From: Halomonas nitroreducens
Lineage (GTDB): Bacteria; Pseudomonadota; Gammaproteobacteria; Pseudomonadales; Halomonadaceae
Length of the DNA stretch: 64,000 nucleotides
Direction of reading: 5' to 3'
NCBI RefSeq assembly: GCF_003966155.1
Contig: NZ_RXNS01000002.1
Coordinates: 310,001-374,000, forward strand
Shown: piece by piece, positions 52,631 through 61,788 of the stretch
Layout: each line of letters opens with the position of its first letter
Numbering within the stretch: position 1 is the first letter of the stretch
The notes under the pieces: model-generated
Told to the model about the DNA's origin: nothing
The model's database searches: none
Seen by the model: only the letters and a program-made list of their open reading frames with translations
Made by a program: the position numbers and the translations under genes

Positions 52631-54628
52631 ATGACCATGAACACCGCCCAAGCACAGCGCGCCCAGACACAGCGAGATCATGTCGCGACCATCCTGCGTT
52701 CCCTGGATCACCCCGATGGCAGCGAGGATGCGGTGATCGAACGATCCTGGCGCCGCTGCATCGACCGCTTCGGCCTCGATCCCGCGGCTCCCAGCCCGCC
52801 CCGCTATGTGCCCGATCGCACCCTGCGCGAGCACCAGGATCAGGCCGATGCCCTGATTCAGGTGGCGCGGGCCGGCGTGGAACAGCTCTATCGTCAGGTG
52901 ACGCCGCTCGACTACGTGGTGCTGCTCACCGATGCGCGGGGCATCGCCGTGCAGTTTCTCGGTTCTCGCGACGCGCAGCGCGAGCACCAACGCACCGGGC
53001 TCTACCTGGGCTCGGACTGGAGCGAGGAGCACGCCGGCACCTGCGCGGTGGGCACCTGCATCCAGGAGCGGGTGCCGCTGACCTGTCATCACAGCGACCA
53101 CTTCAGCGCCCACCACATCCGCCTGACCTGCACCGCGGCGCCGATCTTCGATCCCGACGGCCAGTTGCTGGCGGTACTGGACATCTCCGCCTACCAGTCT
53201 CCCGAGTCCAAGGCCTCCCAGACCTTCGCGCTGCAAGTGGTCAAGCACTATGCCCGGATGATCGAGGATGCCTATTTCCTGAAACGCTACAGTGGCTACC
53301 ACCTCGTCTGCCTGGATCGCTCCCGCGAGTTCGTGCAGATCAACCGCCGCTACCTGATCGCCATCGAGGAGGACGGCACCCTGGTGGCGGCCAACACCGC
53401 CGGGCGCAAGCTGCTGCGCCACCACGAGCTGCCACTACCCGGCCCCGGGGAGGCACGGCCCTTCCGTGCCTGGAACATCCAGGACCTGCTCGACGCCGAG
53501 ATCGACGATATCCTCGACAGCCAGCACTACGGCGACGACCGGGTGCGGGCCTTCCATACCCACCGCCACCACGAGCTGCACTTCGCAACCCTGATCGAGC
53601 CCCAGCGGCGCCGACCAGCGAGTGGCCAGGGCCGCCCACACGACGCCAGCCTGGCTCCACTCGAGTCGCTGGCGGACGACGACCCGGCGATGCGCGACAC
53701 CCTGACCCGGGCCGCCAGGTTGCGCAACGAGCCGATCAACATCCTGGTCGTCGGTGAGACCGGCACCGGCAAGGAACGCATGGCCCGGGCCCTGCATGAG
53801 TCCAGCCGGCGATGCGACAAGCCCTTCGTGGCCATCAACTGCGCCGCCATGCCCGAGTCGCTGATCGAGAGCGAGCTGTTCGGCTACGAGCCGGGCAGCT
53901 TCACCGGAGCGCGCAGCAAGGGCATGAAGGGGCTGATCGCCCAGGCCGACGGCGGCACCCTCTTCCTCGACGAGATCGGCGACATGCCGCTGCAGCTGCA
54001 GACCCGGCTGCTGCGCGTGCTGGCCGAGCAGGAGGTGTTGCCGGTCGGCGCCAGCCGGCCACTCAAGGTGGACCTGCGGGTGGTGGCCGCCACCCACCGC
54101 GACCTGCGCGGGCTGATCGACCTGGGCCGCTTCCGCGAGGACCTCTTCTACCGCTTGAACGGCGCCAGCCTGCGACTGCCGCCGCTGCGCGAGCGGGCCG
54201 ACCAGGACTACCTGATCCGGCGGCTGTTCGAGGACCTGCAGGCCGAGCGCGGCGGGCAGCGGGTGCGACTGCGCGGCGACGCCATGAGCGCCCTGCTCGC
54301 CTACCCCTGGCCGGGCAACATCCGCGAGCTGCACAACGCCCTGCGCTATGCCCTGGCCACTTGCGAGGGCGACGAAGTGGTGGTCGGCGACCTGCCCGAG
54401 GAGTGCACCAGCGGCCACCTGGCCCACCCGGCGGCGCAATCTCCCCAGGGCAGCGCGGGCACGGCCCCCCGTCCGCGCCGCGGCGAAGACCCGCTGCAGG
54501 AAGCCCTGCGCCGGCAGCGCTGGAACATCAGTGCCGTGGCCCGGGAACTCGGGCTGTCGCGACCGACCATCTACCGGCGCATGAAGCGCCTCGGCATCGT
54601 GCCGCCCCACCAGCAGGACATCCCGTGA
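52631..54628 (+). CDS. acoR: sigma-54-dependent acetoin catabolism regulator AcoR
   Basis: A 665-residue enhancer-binding protein. The N-terminal GAF-type sensor (about 75-215, with SDWSEEHAGTCAVGTCIQ) matches AcoR. The AAA+ domain has Walker A GETGTGKE at about 375-382, the sigma-54 loop GSFTGA at 422-427 (Ser in place of the usual Ala), and Walker B GGTLFLDEIGDM. A Fis-type helix-turn-helix lies at about 625-660 (NISAVARELGLSRPTIYRRMKRLG). It probably senses acetoin and activates the divergent operon. The ATG at 52631 is used; 52637 has better spacing from AAAGG. Confidence 0.93.
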   Translation: MTMNTAQAQRAQTQRDHVATILRSLDHPDGSEDAVIERSWRRCIDRFGLDPAAPSPPRYVPDRTLREHQDQADALIQVARAGVEQLYRQVTPLDYVVLLTDARGIAVQFLGSRDAQREHQRTGLYLGSDWSEEHAGTCAVGTCIQERVPLTCHHSDHFSAHHIRLTCTAAPIFDPDGQLLAVLDISAYQSPESKASQTFALQVVKHYARMIEDAYFLKRYSGYHLVCLDRSREFVQINRRYLIAIEEDGTLVAANTAGRKLLRHHELPLPGPGEARPFRAWNIQDLLDAEIDDILDSQHYGDDRVRAFHTHRHHELHFATLIEPQRRRPASGQGRPHDASLAPLESLADDDPAMRDTLTRAARLRNEPINILVVGETGTGKERMARALHESSRRCDKPFVAINCAAMPESLIESELFGYEPGSFTGARSKGMKGLIAQADGGTLFLDEIGDMPLQLQTRLLRVLAEQEVLPVGASRPLKVDLRVVAATHRDLRGLIDLGRFREDLFYRLNGASLRLPPLRERADQDYLIRRLFEDLQAERGGQRVRLRGDAMSALLAYPWPGNIRELHNALRYALATCEGDEVVVGDLPEECTSGHLAHPAAQSPQGSAGTAPRPRRGEDPLQEALRRQRWNISAVARELGLSRPTIYRRMKRLGIVPPHQQDIP

Positions 54629-54641
54629 TGCCCGTTCGGCC

Positions 54642-55274
54642 CTAGGAGTTGCCGGCGGCCGGCGTCCCGGCGGCCGGCGTCCCGGCGGCCGGCGTCCCGG
54701 CGATCGGGCGGCCGACGGTCAGCGGTCCGGTCAGCTCGGCGGGCAGCGCCCGGTAGGCCGCATCCGCCTCGACGCCGAGGCCATCGAGGATGCGGGTGAA
54801 GAAGGCCCGGCCCGCCGCCACGGCGACGATGTCGAAGATCTCGTCGTCGCCGAGCCCCAGGCCGCGCAGGCCATCGACGTCCCCGGCGGTCACCGCCGGG
54901 GCCTCGCAGGCGACCTTGCGGGCGAAGGCCATGATGGAGCGCTCCACCTCGCTCAGGGTGCCCCCCTCGCCGGCCACCACGTCACGGGTGTCGTCCATGC
55001 CCAACAGCTCGCCCAGCGCCCGGGCATGGGCCAGGGCGCAGTAGGTGTTGCCCAGGGCCCGGGCGGTGGCCAGCGTGACCAGTTCGAAGCGGCGCGGCGC
55101 GACGTGCCGGCGGATGGTCGCCAGCAGGCTCGCCCAGCTCGCCATCACGTCCGGACGGTGGCTGAACACTCGGGCATAGTTGGGCAGGTAGCCGAAGTGC
55201 GCCTGCTGTCGCTGATACATCGCCAGCACCTCGCCCTCGGCGGCTTCCGGGACAATCGTCTCGATATAGCTCAT
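54642..55274 (-). CDS. carboxymuconolactone decarboxylase / AhpD-like family protein
   Basis: A 210-residue all-alpha protein of the AhpD/CMD fold (peroxidase-related type). The active-site helix is LGNTYCALAHARALGELLG, with a single Cys and a His five residues on rather than the CxxC pair of AhpD. The C-terminus is PIAGTPAAGTPAAGTPAAGNS, three TPAAG repeats from a 15-bp tandem unit. AGGAGG precedes the ATG at 55274. It follows the cysteine synthase fusion gene by 59 bases in the same direction and is probably part of a thiol-redox system. Confidence 0.85.
   Translation of the reverse strand: MSYIETIVPEAAEGEVLAMYQRQQAHFGYLPNYARVFSHRPDVMASWASLLATIRRHVAPRRFELVTLATARALGNTYCALAHARALGELLGMDDTRDVVAGEGGTLSEVERSIMAFARKVACEAPAVTAGDVDGLRGLGLGDDEIFDIVAVAAGRAFFTRILDGLGVEADAAYRALPAELTGPLTVGRPIAGTPAAGTPAAGTPAAGNS
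54654..54698 (+). repeat. 15-bp tandem repeat x3 at the end of the CMD gene
   Basis: Three exact copies of GGCGGCCGGCGTCCC, then a decayed fourth. They encode TPAAG repeats on the minus strand. The unit is nearly the same as that at 7145-7189 and is read in the same frame and direction. Confidence 0.92.
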
Positions 55275-55333
55275 GACCAAACCTCCTGATGTCGGGGAGC
55301 GACGGACGGCGGGCCTCGCCAGGCCTCCGTCGG

Positions 55334-56806
55334 CTAGACGGCGCGGGCATGCAGCCAGGCCGGCAGCAGTGCCTCGGGATCGATCTCGGCCCCGGCATCG
55401 AAGACAACGCCACAGGCGGCGAGGCGCCGAGCCAGGCTACCGTCGCGCCAGGCCGCGAACAGCTCGCCGCAGCCGCCCAGCGACTCCCCGCCGATGAAGA
55501 CCTGCGGCAGGGTGGTGGCGCCGGTGCGCCGGGCCAGGACGGGGCGCAGCCGCACTCCCAGGTCGTCGACCTGGCAGGCCTGGCCATCGAGTTCGACGCT
55601 GCGATAGTCGATGCCCAGCCGGGCGAGCAGCTTGCAGGCCGACCAGCCGAACTCGCACCAGGCCAGGCCGAACATCACCACCGGCGAGCCCGTCAGGCAA
55701 GCGTCCACGAAGGCCTCGGCCGAGGAGTCCCGCAACGGCTCGTCGGCCCTCGCCGCCGCTGGAGCCGGAGCCTGCACGGGGCGGTCGAAGCGGTAGCCAG
55801 GCGTGGAGCACGACAGGGCCAGCTCCGTCTCGTTCATCTCGTCCTCGATATCGGCGAACAGGGGCGTGGACTGATAGCGCTCGCCGGTGTCGGGCAGCAT
55901 GCAGAGGATATGGCTTCCGCGGGGCGCGCGCCGTGCCACCTCCAGTGCCGCGGCCAGGGTGGCACCGCCAGAGATACCGGCGAAGATGCCCTCCCGACGC
56001 GCCAGCTCCCGCGCCAGGCGCAGGGCAGCCTCCCCGGCCACCGGCAGCACCTCGTCCACCAGCCCCGCCGCTATGGCCTGTTGGGTGAGCGGCGAGAGGA
56101 AGTCGGGGCTCCAGCCCTGCATCGGGTGCGGGCGAAAGCGCGGGTGGCTCGCCCCCGGCGGCTGGGCCTCGCCGCTGCCGAGCAGCGGCGCATTGGCCGG
56201 CTCGGCAACCACCACGCGAATGCCGGGGTCGGCCGCCTTGAGCGTCCGCGACACGCCCTTGAGGGTGCCGCCGGTGCCGAAGCCGGTCACCCAGGCGTGG
56301 AGCGGGACATCGGTGAAGTCGTCGAGGATCTCGCGGGCGGTGGTGCGGCTGTGCGCCTCGGCATTGGCCTCGTTCTCGAACTGACGGCACAGGAAGTAGC
56401 CGTGGGTCTCGGCCAGCTCGACCGCCTTGGCGAGCATGCCGCTGCCCTTCTCGGCGGCGGGGGTCAGCACCACCCGGGCGCCGAGGAAGCGCAGCAGCCG
56501 ACGGCGCTCCAGGCTGAAGTTCTCGGCCATGGTCACCACCAGGGGATAGCCCTTGCGGGCACACACCATGGCCAGGCCGATGCCGGTGTTGCCGCTGGTG
56601 GCCTCGATCACCGTCTGGCCGGGGCGCAGCGCCCCGCTGCGTTCGGCCTGCTCGATCACCGCCAGGGCCATGCGATCCTTGACCGATCCCATGGGATTGA
56701 AGGCCTCCAGCTTGACGTGGAGGTGTACTCCGGGCGGCGCGAGCCGGCCAAGGCGGACCGTCGGGGTGTGGCCGATGGTATCGAGGATGCTGTCGTGGCG
56801 TGCCAT
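55334..56806 (-). CDS. cysteine synthase-like PLP protein fused to a glutaredoxin domain
   Basis: A 490-residue two-domain protein. Residues 1-320 are a fold-type II cysteine synthase/cystathionine-synthase domain: PLP Lys 43 in NPMGSVKDR, TSGNTGIGLA near 71, GTGGTLKGVS near 175 and SGGATLAAALEVARR near 280. A linker rich in Ala/Pro leads to a glutaredoxin domain (about 372-470): MFGLAWCEFGWSAC with Cys 384, TTLPQVFIGGESLGG. The CxxC is CEFG, so one cysteine of the pair is lost, though Cys 391 is nearby. It probably makes or transfers a thiol product. CCAGGAGA precedes the ATG. It is divergent from the BTAD regulator. Confidence 0.93.
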   Translation of the reverse strand: MARHDSILDTIGHTPTVRLGRLAPPGVHLHVKLEAFNPMGSVKDRMALAVIEQAERSGALRPGQTVIEATSGNTGIGLAMVCARKGYPLVVTMAENFSLERRRLLRFLGARVVLTPAAEKGSGMLAKAVELAETHGYFLCRQFENEANAEAHSRTTAREILDDFTDVPLHAWVTGFGTGGTLKGVSRTLKAADPGIRVVVAEPANAPLLGSGEAQPPGASHPRFRPHPMQGWSPDFLSPLTQQAIAAGLVDEVLPVAGEAALRLARELARREGIFAGISGGATLAAALEVARRAPRGSHILCMLPDTGERYQSTPLFADIEDEMNETELALSCSTPGYRFDRPVQAPAPAAARADEPLRDSSAEAFVDACLTGSPVVMFGLAWCEFGWSACKLLARLGIDYRSVELDGQACQVDDLGVRLRPVLARRTGATTLPQVFIGGESLGGCGELFAAWRDGSLARRLAACGVVFDAGAEIDPEALLPAWLHARAV

Positions 56807-56992
56807 GCGGGTTCTCCTGGGTTGGCGTCGGTGCTCGAAGCCTCGCCCCGCGGCGAGGAAGCCGGCGTGGAAGCCAGCGTGGTTTTTTGCGCGCCCCCGA
56901 CACCGCGCCCCGACGAATCCCTCGGGGGCAGGGCGCGCCCGGCTATACTCAAGAGGTCACGGCTGGCACGGGCCGGCCGTCGGGAAGCTACC

Positions 56993-59281
56993 ATGTGCGC
57001 CTTGACCCTCAACCTGCTCGGCGACCTCGAGGTCCTGCACGACGACCGCCCGGTGGCGCTGCCTCCCTCGCGGAAGACCCGCGCCCTGCTGGCCTATCTC
57101 GCCCTCCATTCCCGCCCGCTCAGCCGCGACCACCTCTGCGAGCTGCTCTGGGAGTTGCCCGACGATCCCCGCGGCTCGCTGCGCTGGAGCCTCTCCAAGC
57201 TGCGCCGGCTGGTGGACACGCCGGACAGGCCGCGCCTGGTCGCCGACCGGCTGTCGGTGAGCCTGGCTCTCGAGGACCTGGACGTGGATGTGCTGCGGCT
57301 GAAGCACCTGGTCGCGCGGGGACTCCCGGACGCCGACCTGGACAGCCTGGAGACCACCGCCGCCCGCTACCGCGGCCCCTTCCTGGAAGGCCTGGAGCTG
57401 CCCAACCTGCACGATTTCCATAGCTGGTGCCTGGCCGAGCGAGAGGGCGCCATGCGCGCCCAGTCGCAACTGCTGGGATCGCTGGTGGAGCGGCTCGGCG
57501 AGGCCCCAGAGCGCGCCCTGCCCCATGCCCAGGCCCTGGTCCGGCTGAGCCCGTTCGACGAGACAGCCCGGGCCCGGCTGGTGCGCCTGCTCCAGGCCCT
57601 GCACCGCCCTCGGGAGGCCGAGCAGCAGTACCAACTCGGCATGCGCCTGCTCAAGGAAGCGGGCCTGCCGGTCACGGGGGCCCTGCCGGCGGCCCGGCGC
57701 CAGCCGGTCACGCTGCCGGCCTCCCTCGCCTCACCGCCGCCGGCCGGCCCGGCCGACACCCTGGCTGGGCTCGATCCCGACACCCGGAACCTGCTGCAGT
57801 GGGCGTCGCTGCTCGGGCGCTGCCCCGACGCGAGCGCCCTGGCCCGATACAGCGGCCTGGACAGTCACCGGACCGGCCAGGCCCTGGAGAGTGCCGAACG
57901 CCTCGGACTGCTGACGACCAGCGACCAGGGCCTGTGCTTCGCAGACGATGCGCTGGTCGGCCGCGTCTACGCGACGATCTCCCCAGCCCGGCGCCAGGTC
58001 ATGCACCGCAGCATCGCCCACCACCTGGTGGCGTCGACCATCCACGACCTGGACGAGGCCGCAGAACTCGTCCATCACGCCCAGCGCAGCGGCGATTCGG
58101 CGCTGGCCGCCGAGGCCCTGGTCACCGCCGGGCGCCTCTGCCTGCGCTTCTTCGCCAACGACGAGGCACTGCGCCTGGCCCGGCGCGGCCTGGCACTGGC
58201 CGAGAGCCTGCCCGGGCGGCACCGTACCTGCCTGCTGCTCGACCTCCAGGCGGTGCTGCTGGGCGCCGCCCCGCCAGCGGACTGGCAGGCGGCCGCCGAG
58301 GAACTGGTCAGCCTCGCCGAAGAGGCCCTGGAACATGGCGACCTGGCCCACGCGCGGCTCGGCTATCACCTGGCCAGCCACCTGCGCTGGGCCCACGGCC
58401 AGTGGAGCCACGCCCGGGAGGAGGCCCTGCAGTCGGAGCGAATGACCCGCAGCGCCGACGATCCCGAGCAGGTCATCGCCATGGCCGAGGCCGCGCGCTG
58501 CCTGGCCATGCTGGAACGCGACCTGGACCAGGCCCGTACCCTGCTGGCCAGGGCCGAGCAGCGGGCCGACCGGCACCGGCTCGCCCACCCGGCGATGTCG
58601 CTGGCACGGGGCCTGCTGGCCTGGCACGACGCCCGGGGCAAGGACGCGGAATCGGCCTTCCAGGAAGCCCGCACGCTGTGCAAGGCCGGCGGCGATCGCC
58701 TCGGCGAGTTCCAGGCCAACGAGTCCCTGATGATGATGGCCATGGAGGCTGGCCAGTACCCGGCGGCATGCCAGCGCTGCCGAACCCTCGTCGATCTGGG
58801 CGATCGCCTGCGGGGCGGCAGCGAGGGCCCCTTCGCCCATGCTGCCAAGGCCTTGTGCCGGCTGGCCGAGGCGGATGAGCCCCACTCGCTGGCGGCCGCT
58901 TTGCCGGCCCTGCGCGACGCCGATGCCAAGCACCGCCTGGCCTGGGTCCTCAACCGGGAGGCGCTGCTGCACCTGGCCCGGGGACGCCCCGCCGAGGCCA
59001 GCGTCGCCGCCGAGGAGGCCCTCGCCAATGCCCGGGCCATCGAGCGCGACAGCGAACGGCTGCTGGCCCATGGCGTGCTGGCCCGGGCGCGGCACGTCCT
59101 GGGGGATACCGCGGGCGCCGAGCCCCATGTCCGGATGGCCGAGACGCTGGCCTCGACGCCCGTCGCTCGCTGGGCGCGCCACCAGGCCGACGCGCTGCTG
59201 GCCGGGCTGGAGTCCCCTGCCCCGACGCCGGTCGAGGCCGGATCGCGGGACCTCGATAGCGACGAGCGGGGATCGACATGA
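56993..59281 (+). CDS. BTAD domain transcriptional regulator (SARP-like) with TPR repeats
   Basis: A 762-residue regulator. Residues 1-95 are a winged helix (PSRKTRALLAYLALHSRPLSRDHLCELLW...LRWSLSKLRRLV), followed by a bacterial transcriptional activation domain at about 100-245 (LVRLSPFDETARARLVRLLQALHRPREAEQQY) and a long alpha-helical, TPR-like C-terminal half. A part near 290-380 resembles the winged-helix piece of MalT/STAND ATPases, but no Walker motif is seen. The ATG at 56993 is preferred over long upstream extensions antisense to the cysteine synthase gene. It overlaps the DUF4242 gene. It probably controls the divergent and downstream genes. Confidence 0.88.
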   Translation: MCALTLNLLGDLEVLHDDRPVALPPSRKTRALLAYLALHSRPLSRDHLCELLWELPDDPRGSLRWSLSKLRRLVDTPDRPRLVADRLSVSLALEDLDVDVLRLKHLVARGLPDADLDSLETTAARYRGPFLEGLELPNLHDFHSWCLAEREGAMRAQSQLLGSLVERLGEAPERALPHAQALVRLSPFDETARARLVRLLQALHRPREAEQQYQLGMRLLKEAGLPVTGALPAARRQPVTLPASLASPPPAGPADTLAGLDPDTRNLLQWASLLGRCPDASALARYSGLDSHRTGQALESAERLGLLTTSDQGLCFADDALVGRVYATISPARRQVMHRSIAHHLVASTIHDLDEAAELVHHAQRSGDSALAAEALVTAGRLCLRFFANDEALRLARRGLALAESLPGRHRTCLLLDLQAVLLGAAPPADWQAAAEELVSLAEEALEHGDLAHARLGYHLASHLRWAHGQWSHAREEALQSERMTRSADDPEQVIAMAEAARCLAMLERDLDQARTLLARAEQRADRHRLAHPAMSLARGLLAWHDARGKDAESAFQEARTLCKAGGDRLGEFQANESLMMMAMEAGQYPAACQRCRTLVDLGDRLRGGSEGPFAHAAKALCRLAEADEPHSLAAALPALRDADAKHRLAWVLNREALLHLARGRPAEASVAAEEALANARAIERDSERLLAHGVLARARHVLGDTAGAEPHVRMAETLASTPVARWARHQADALLAGLESPAPTPVEAGSRDLDSDERGST

Positions 59282-59823
59282 TCGATATCTTCGTGGAGCG
59301 GGACTTCGCCTCCCCCCTGACGCCCGAGCGCGTCCGCCGGGAGGCCCTGGCTGCCCAGGACCTGCATCGCGTCGCCTGGCAGGGCAGCCTGCTGGCCCGG
59401 GACGGCCTGCGCCTGGTCTGCCACTTCCGCGCGCCGGATGCCGAGGGGACGAGAATCGGCCTGCGCCAGGCCGGAGCCGATATCAGCCGGCTATGGGCCG
59501 GCACGGTTCATGAAGCCTCCGGCGCGGCGGGTGCCCCGGGCAATGTTCTGGTCGTGCGCGCCTTCACCGCCGCCGTCGAGCTGGCCGCGATCCAGGCCAT
59601 CGAGGACGCCGGCGCGGCCTGCCTGCAGAATCACCGGGTGCGCTTCCTGCGTACCTTCTTCTCCCTCGACCGCCGGCGCATGCTCTGCCTCTACCGGGCG
59701 CCAGACGCCGAGTCGGTGCGCATCGCCCAGCGCCAGGCCGGGATGCCCCTGGAGGCGGCCTGGGCCTTCCACCGGGTCTCCCCGCCCACATCCACTTCGG
59801 CCGCTTCCACGCCCGTGTCGTGA
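59278..59823 (+). CDS. tandem DUF4242 protein
   Basis: A 181-residue protein with two copies of the DUF4242 ferredoxin-like domain (about 1-80 and 90-170). Each has the segment RAPDAE-[GS]-[TV]-RI-x-x-RQAG (CHFRAPDAEGTRIGLRQAG; YRAPDAESVRIAQRQAG). A Streptomyces member binds nickel, but the role is unknown. Its start overlaps the stop of the BTAD regulator, so it may be its sensor or effector partner. Confidence 0.85.
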   Translation: MIDIFVERDFASPLTPERVRREALAAQDLHRVAWQGSLLARDGLRLVCHFRAPDAEGTRIGLRQAGADISRLWAGTVHEASGAAGAPGNVLVVRAFTAAVELAAIQAIEDAGAACLQNHRVRFLRTFFSLDRRRMLCLYRAPDAESVRIAQRQAGMPLEAAWAFHRVSPPTSTSAASTPVS

Positions 59824-59929
59824 AAAACCACGCGCGCTCCCACGCTGAATCTCACGTCTCCCTCCCAGGCTGGTATCCGAGCCGGACGACACCGGCCTCG
59901 ACCACGACGACAACGCGAGGAGAGACCCC

Positions 59930-60490
59930 ATGACCACCGCCATCCAGACCATCGACAACGGCGTCAACATCACCGCCCTGCTCGACGCCCGCGAGGCCCT
60001 GGTCCAGGCCCCCGAGGCCGCACGCTTCACCTGGCAGGCCCGCTGCGACTGGGTTCACGGCACCCATAGCCGCAGCACCATCGATACCTTCCACGGCCTC
60101 GGCGAGACGCAGGCCCACCGCCAGCGCAGCACCTTCGATACCGACCACCCGGAAGTCTTCGCCTCCGAGGATCACGGCCCCACCCCAGTGGAGTACGTGC
60201 TGGTCGGGCTGGCCGGCTGCCTCACCGCAGGTATCGCCGCGGTGGCCCAGCATCGCGGTATCCAGCTCCACTCGGTGACGGCCCGCGTGGAGGGCAGCAT
60301 GGATATCCAGGGCATCCTGGGCATGGACAGCGAGGTGCGCAACGGCTTCGATGCGGTCCGCGTGTGCTTCGACATCGACGCCGACGCGAGCCGCGAGGAG
60401 ATCGCCGCCCTGGTGGCCCAGTCCCAGAAACGCTCCGCGGTGTTCGACCTGCTCACCAATCCCACCGATGTCATGGTGACACTGGCATGA
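59930..60490 (+). CDS. OsmC family protein
   Basis: A 186-residue OsmC-like peroxiredoxin-fold protein. The first cysteine is in VGLAGCLTAGIAAVA (about residue 96). The second, normally in a CPV[ST] stretch before the C-terminus, is missing: the sequence there is SQKRSAVFDLLTNP. It may lack normal peroxidase activity or may use an external thiol. GCGAGGAGAG precedes the ATG. Its stop overlaps the ATG of the monooxygenase. Confidence 0.9.
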   Translation: MTTAIQTIDNGVNITALLDAREALVQAPEAARFTWQARCDWVHGTHSRSTIDTFHGLGETQAHRQRSTFDTDHPEVFASEDHGPTPVEYVLVGLAGCLTAGIAAVAQHRGIQLHSVTARVEGSMDIQGILGMDSEVRNGFDAVRVCFDIDADASREEIAALVAQSQKRSAVFDLLTNPTDVMVTLA

Positions 60491-61788
60491 GGGGGGCCAA
60501 CCTCCACTGCCGTGCCCGCGCCGTGACCGTGGTGGTCATCGGCGCGGGCCACGCCGGGCTCGCCATGGCCCATCACCTGGCGGCCCGCGGCATCGACCAC
60601 GTGCTCCTGGAGCGCGGCGAGGTGGCCAATTCCTGGCGACACGAGCGATGGGACTCGCTGCGGCTGCTCACCCCCAACTGGCAGTGCCGCCTGCCGGGGC
60701 TGGGCTATGCGGGACCCGACCCCGACGGCTTCATGTCCATGGCCGAGCTGATCGCCTTGCTGGAAGACTACGCCCGCCGGTCGGCGACGCCGATCCACCC
60801 GCATACCCGGGTACTGTCGGTGCGGCCCGGGGACGGTGGCTATCGGGTGATCACCGACCGGGGCGAGTGGCGGTGCCGGGCGCTGGTCCTGGCCAGCGGG
60901 GCCTGCAACCTGCCGCGGCTGCCGCCCCTGGCCGCGGCGCTGCCCCCCGGCATCGCCAGCCTGACCCTGCACGACTACCGGCGTCCCGAGGCCCTTCCCG
61001 AGGGGGGTGTGCTGGTGGTGGGCGCCTCGGCGAGCGGCGTCCAGCTGGCCGACGAGATACAGCGCAGCGGGCGGCCCGTGACCCTGGCGGTGGGCGACCA
61101 TGTGCGGATGCCACGCGGCTACCGGGGGCGCGATGTCCAGTGGTGGCTGGAAGCCGCCGGCCTGCTCGACCAGCGACACGACGAGGTGGAGGATCTCGAG
61201 CGCGCCCGTCGCCTGCCCTCGCCCCAGCTGGTCGGCAGCCCCGAGCGGCGGACCCTGTGCCTGGGGTCGCTGGCCGCCCTGGGGGTACGCCTGGTCGGGC
61301 GCCTGGTCGGGCTACGCGACGGCCACCTGCAGTTCTCGGGGTCGCTGCGCGCCCACTGTGCCGCCGGCGACCTAAAGCTCGGCCGCCTGCTGGATGCCTT
61401 CGACACCTGGGCCCACGAGCAGGGCCTGGATGCCAGCCTGCCGGTGCCCACGCGCTACGCGCCCACGCCCGTGCCGGCCTCGCCCTGCCTGAGCCTCGAC
61501 CTGGCGCGGGGGGAGATTCACACCGTAGTGTGGGCGACCGGCTATCGCCCCGACTACGCCTGGCTGCACCTGCCGGTGTTCGACCGCAAGGGCCGGCTGC
61601 GCCACCAGGGGGGCGTGGTGGAGGCGCCCGGGGTCTATGCCATGGGCCTGCCGTTCATGCGCAGGCGCAAGTCGAGTTTCCTCCACGGCGCCGATGACGA
61701 CGCCCTCGAGCTCAGCGCCCATCTCGCCGCCTACCTGGCCGGGACGACCGGGCATCGTGACGCCCGTCGCCCGGTTCAAGCGTTGTAG
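60487..61788 (+). CDS. flavin-dependent NAD(P)-binding monooxygenase-like protein
   Basis: A 433-residue protein with two dinucleotide folds: FAD motif VVVIGAGHAGLAMAHHLAARG at about 14-34 and NADPH motif VLVVGASASGVQLADEI near 176. The segment NSWRHERWDSLRLLTPNW is typical of flavin monooxygenases and FAD-dependent sulfide or amine oxidising relatives. The end WATGYRPDYAWLHLP is the ATG motif of this group. It is coupled to OsmC and overlaps the tail of the convergent regulator gene by 13 bases. The substrate may be a thiol or sulfur compound, by context. Confidence 0.87.
   Translation: MRGANLHCRARAVTVVVIGAGHAGLAMAHHLAARGIDHVLLERGEVANSWRHERWDSLRLLTPNWQCRLPGLGYAGPDPDGFMSMAELIALLEDYARRSATPIHPHTRVLSVRPGDGGYRVITDRGEWRCRALVLASGACNLPRLPPLAAALPPGIASLTLHDYRRPEALPEGGVLVVGASASGVQLADEIQRSGRPVTLAVGDHVRMPRGYRGRDVQWWLEAAGLLDQRHDEVEDLERARRLPSPQLVGSPERRTLCLGSLAALGVRLVGRLVGLRDGHLQFSGSLRAHCAAGDLKLGRLLDAFDTWAHEQGLDASLPVPTRYAPTPVPASPCLSLDLARGEIHTVVWATGYRPDYAWLHLPVFDRKGRLRHQGGVVEAPGVYAMGLPFMRRRKSSFLHGADDDALELSAHLAAYLAGTTGHRDARRPVQAL

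Noticed and set aside
55289-59281. A very long plus-strand open frame (1330 codons) starting upstream of the BTAD regulator.
   Set aside because: The first 568 codons are antisense to the cysteine synthase fusion and have shadow-frame composition; family homology and the start context begin at 56993.
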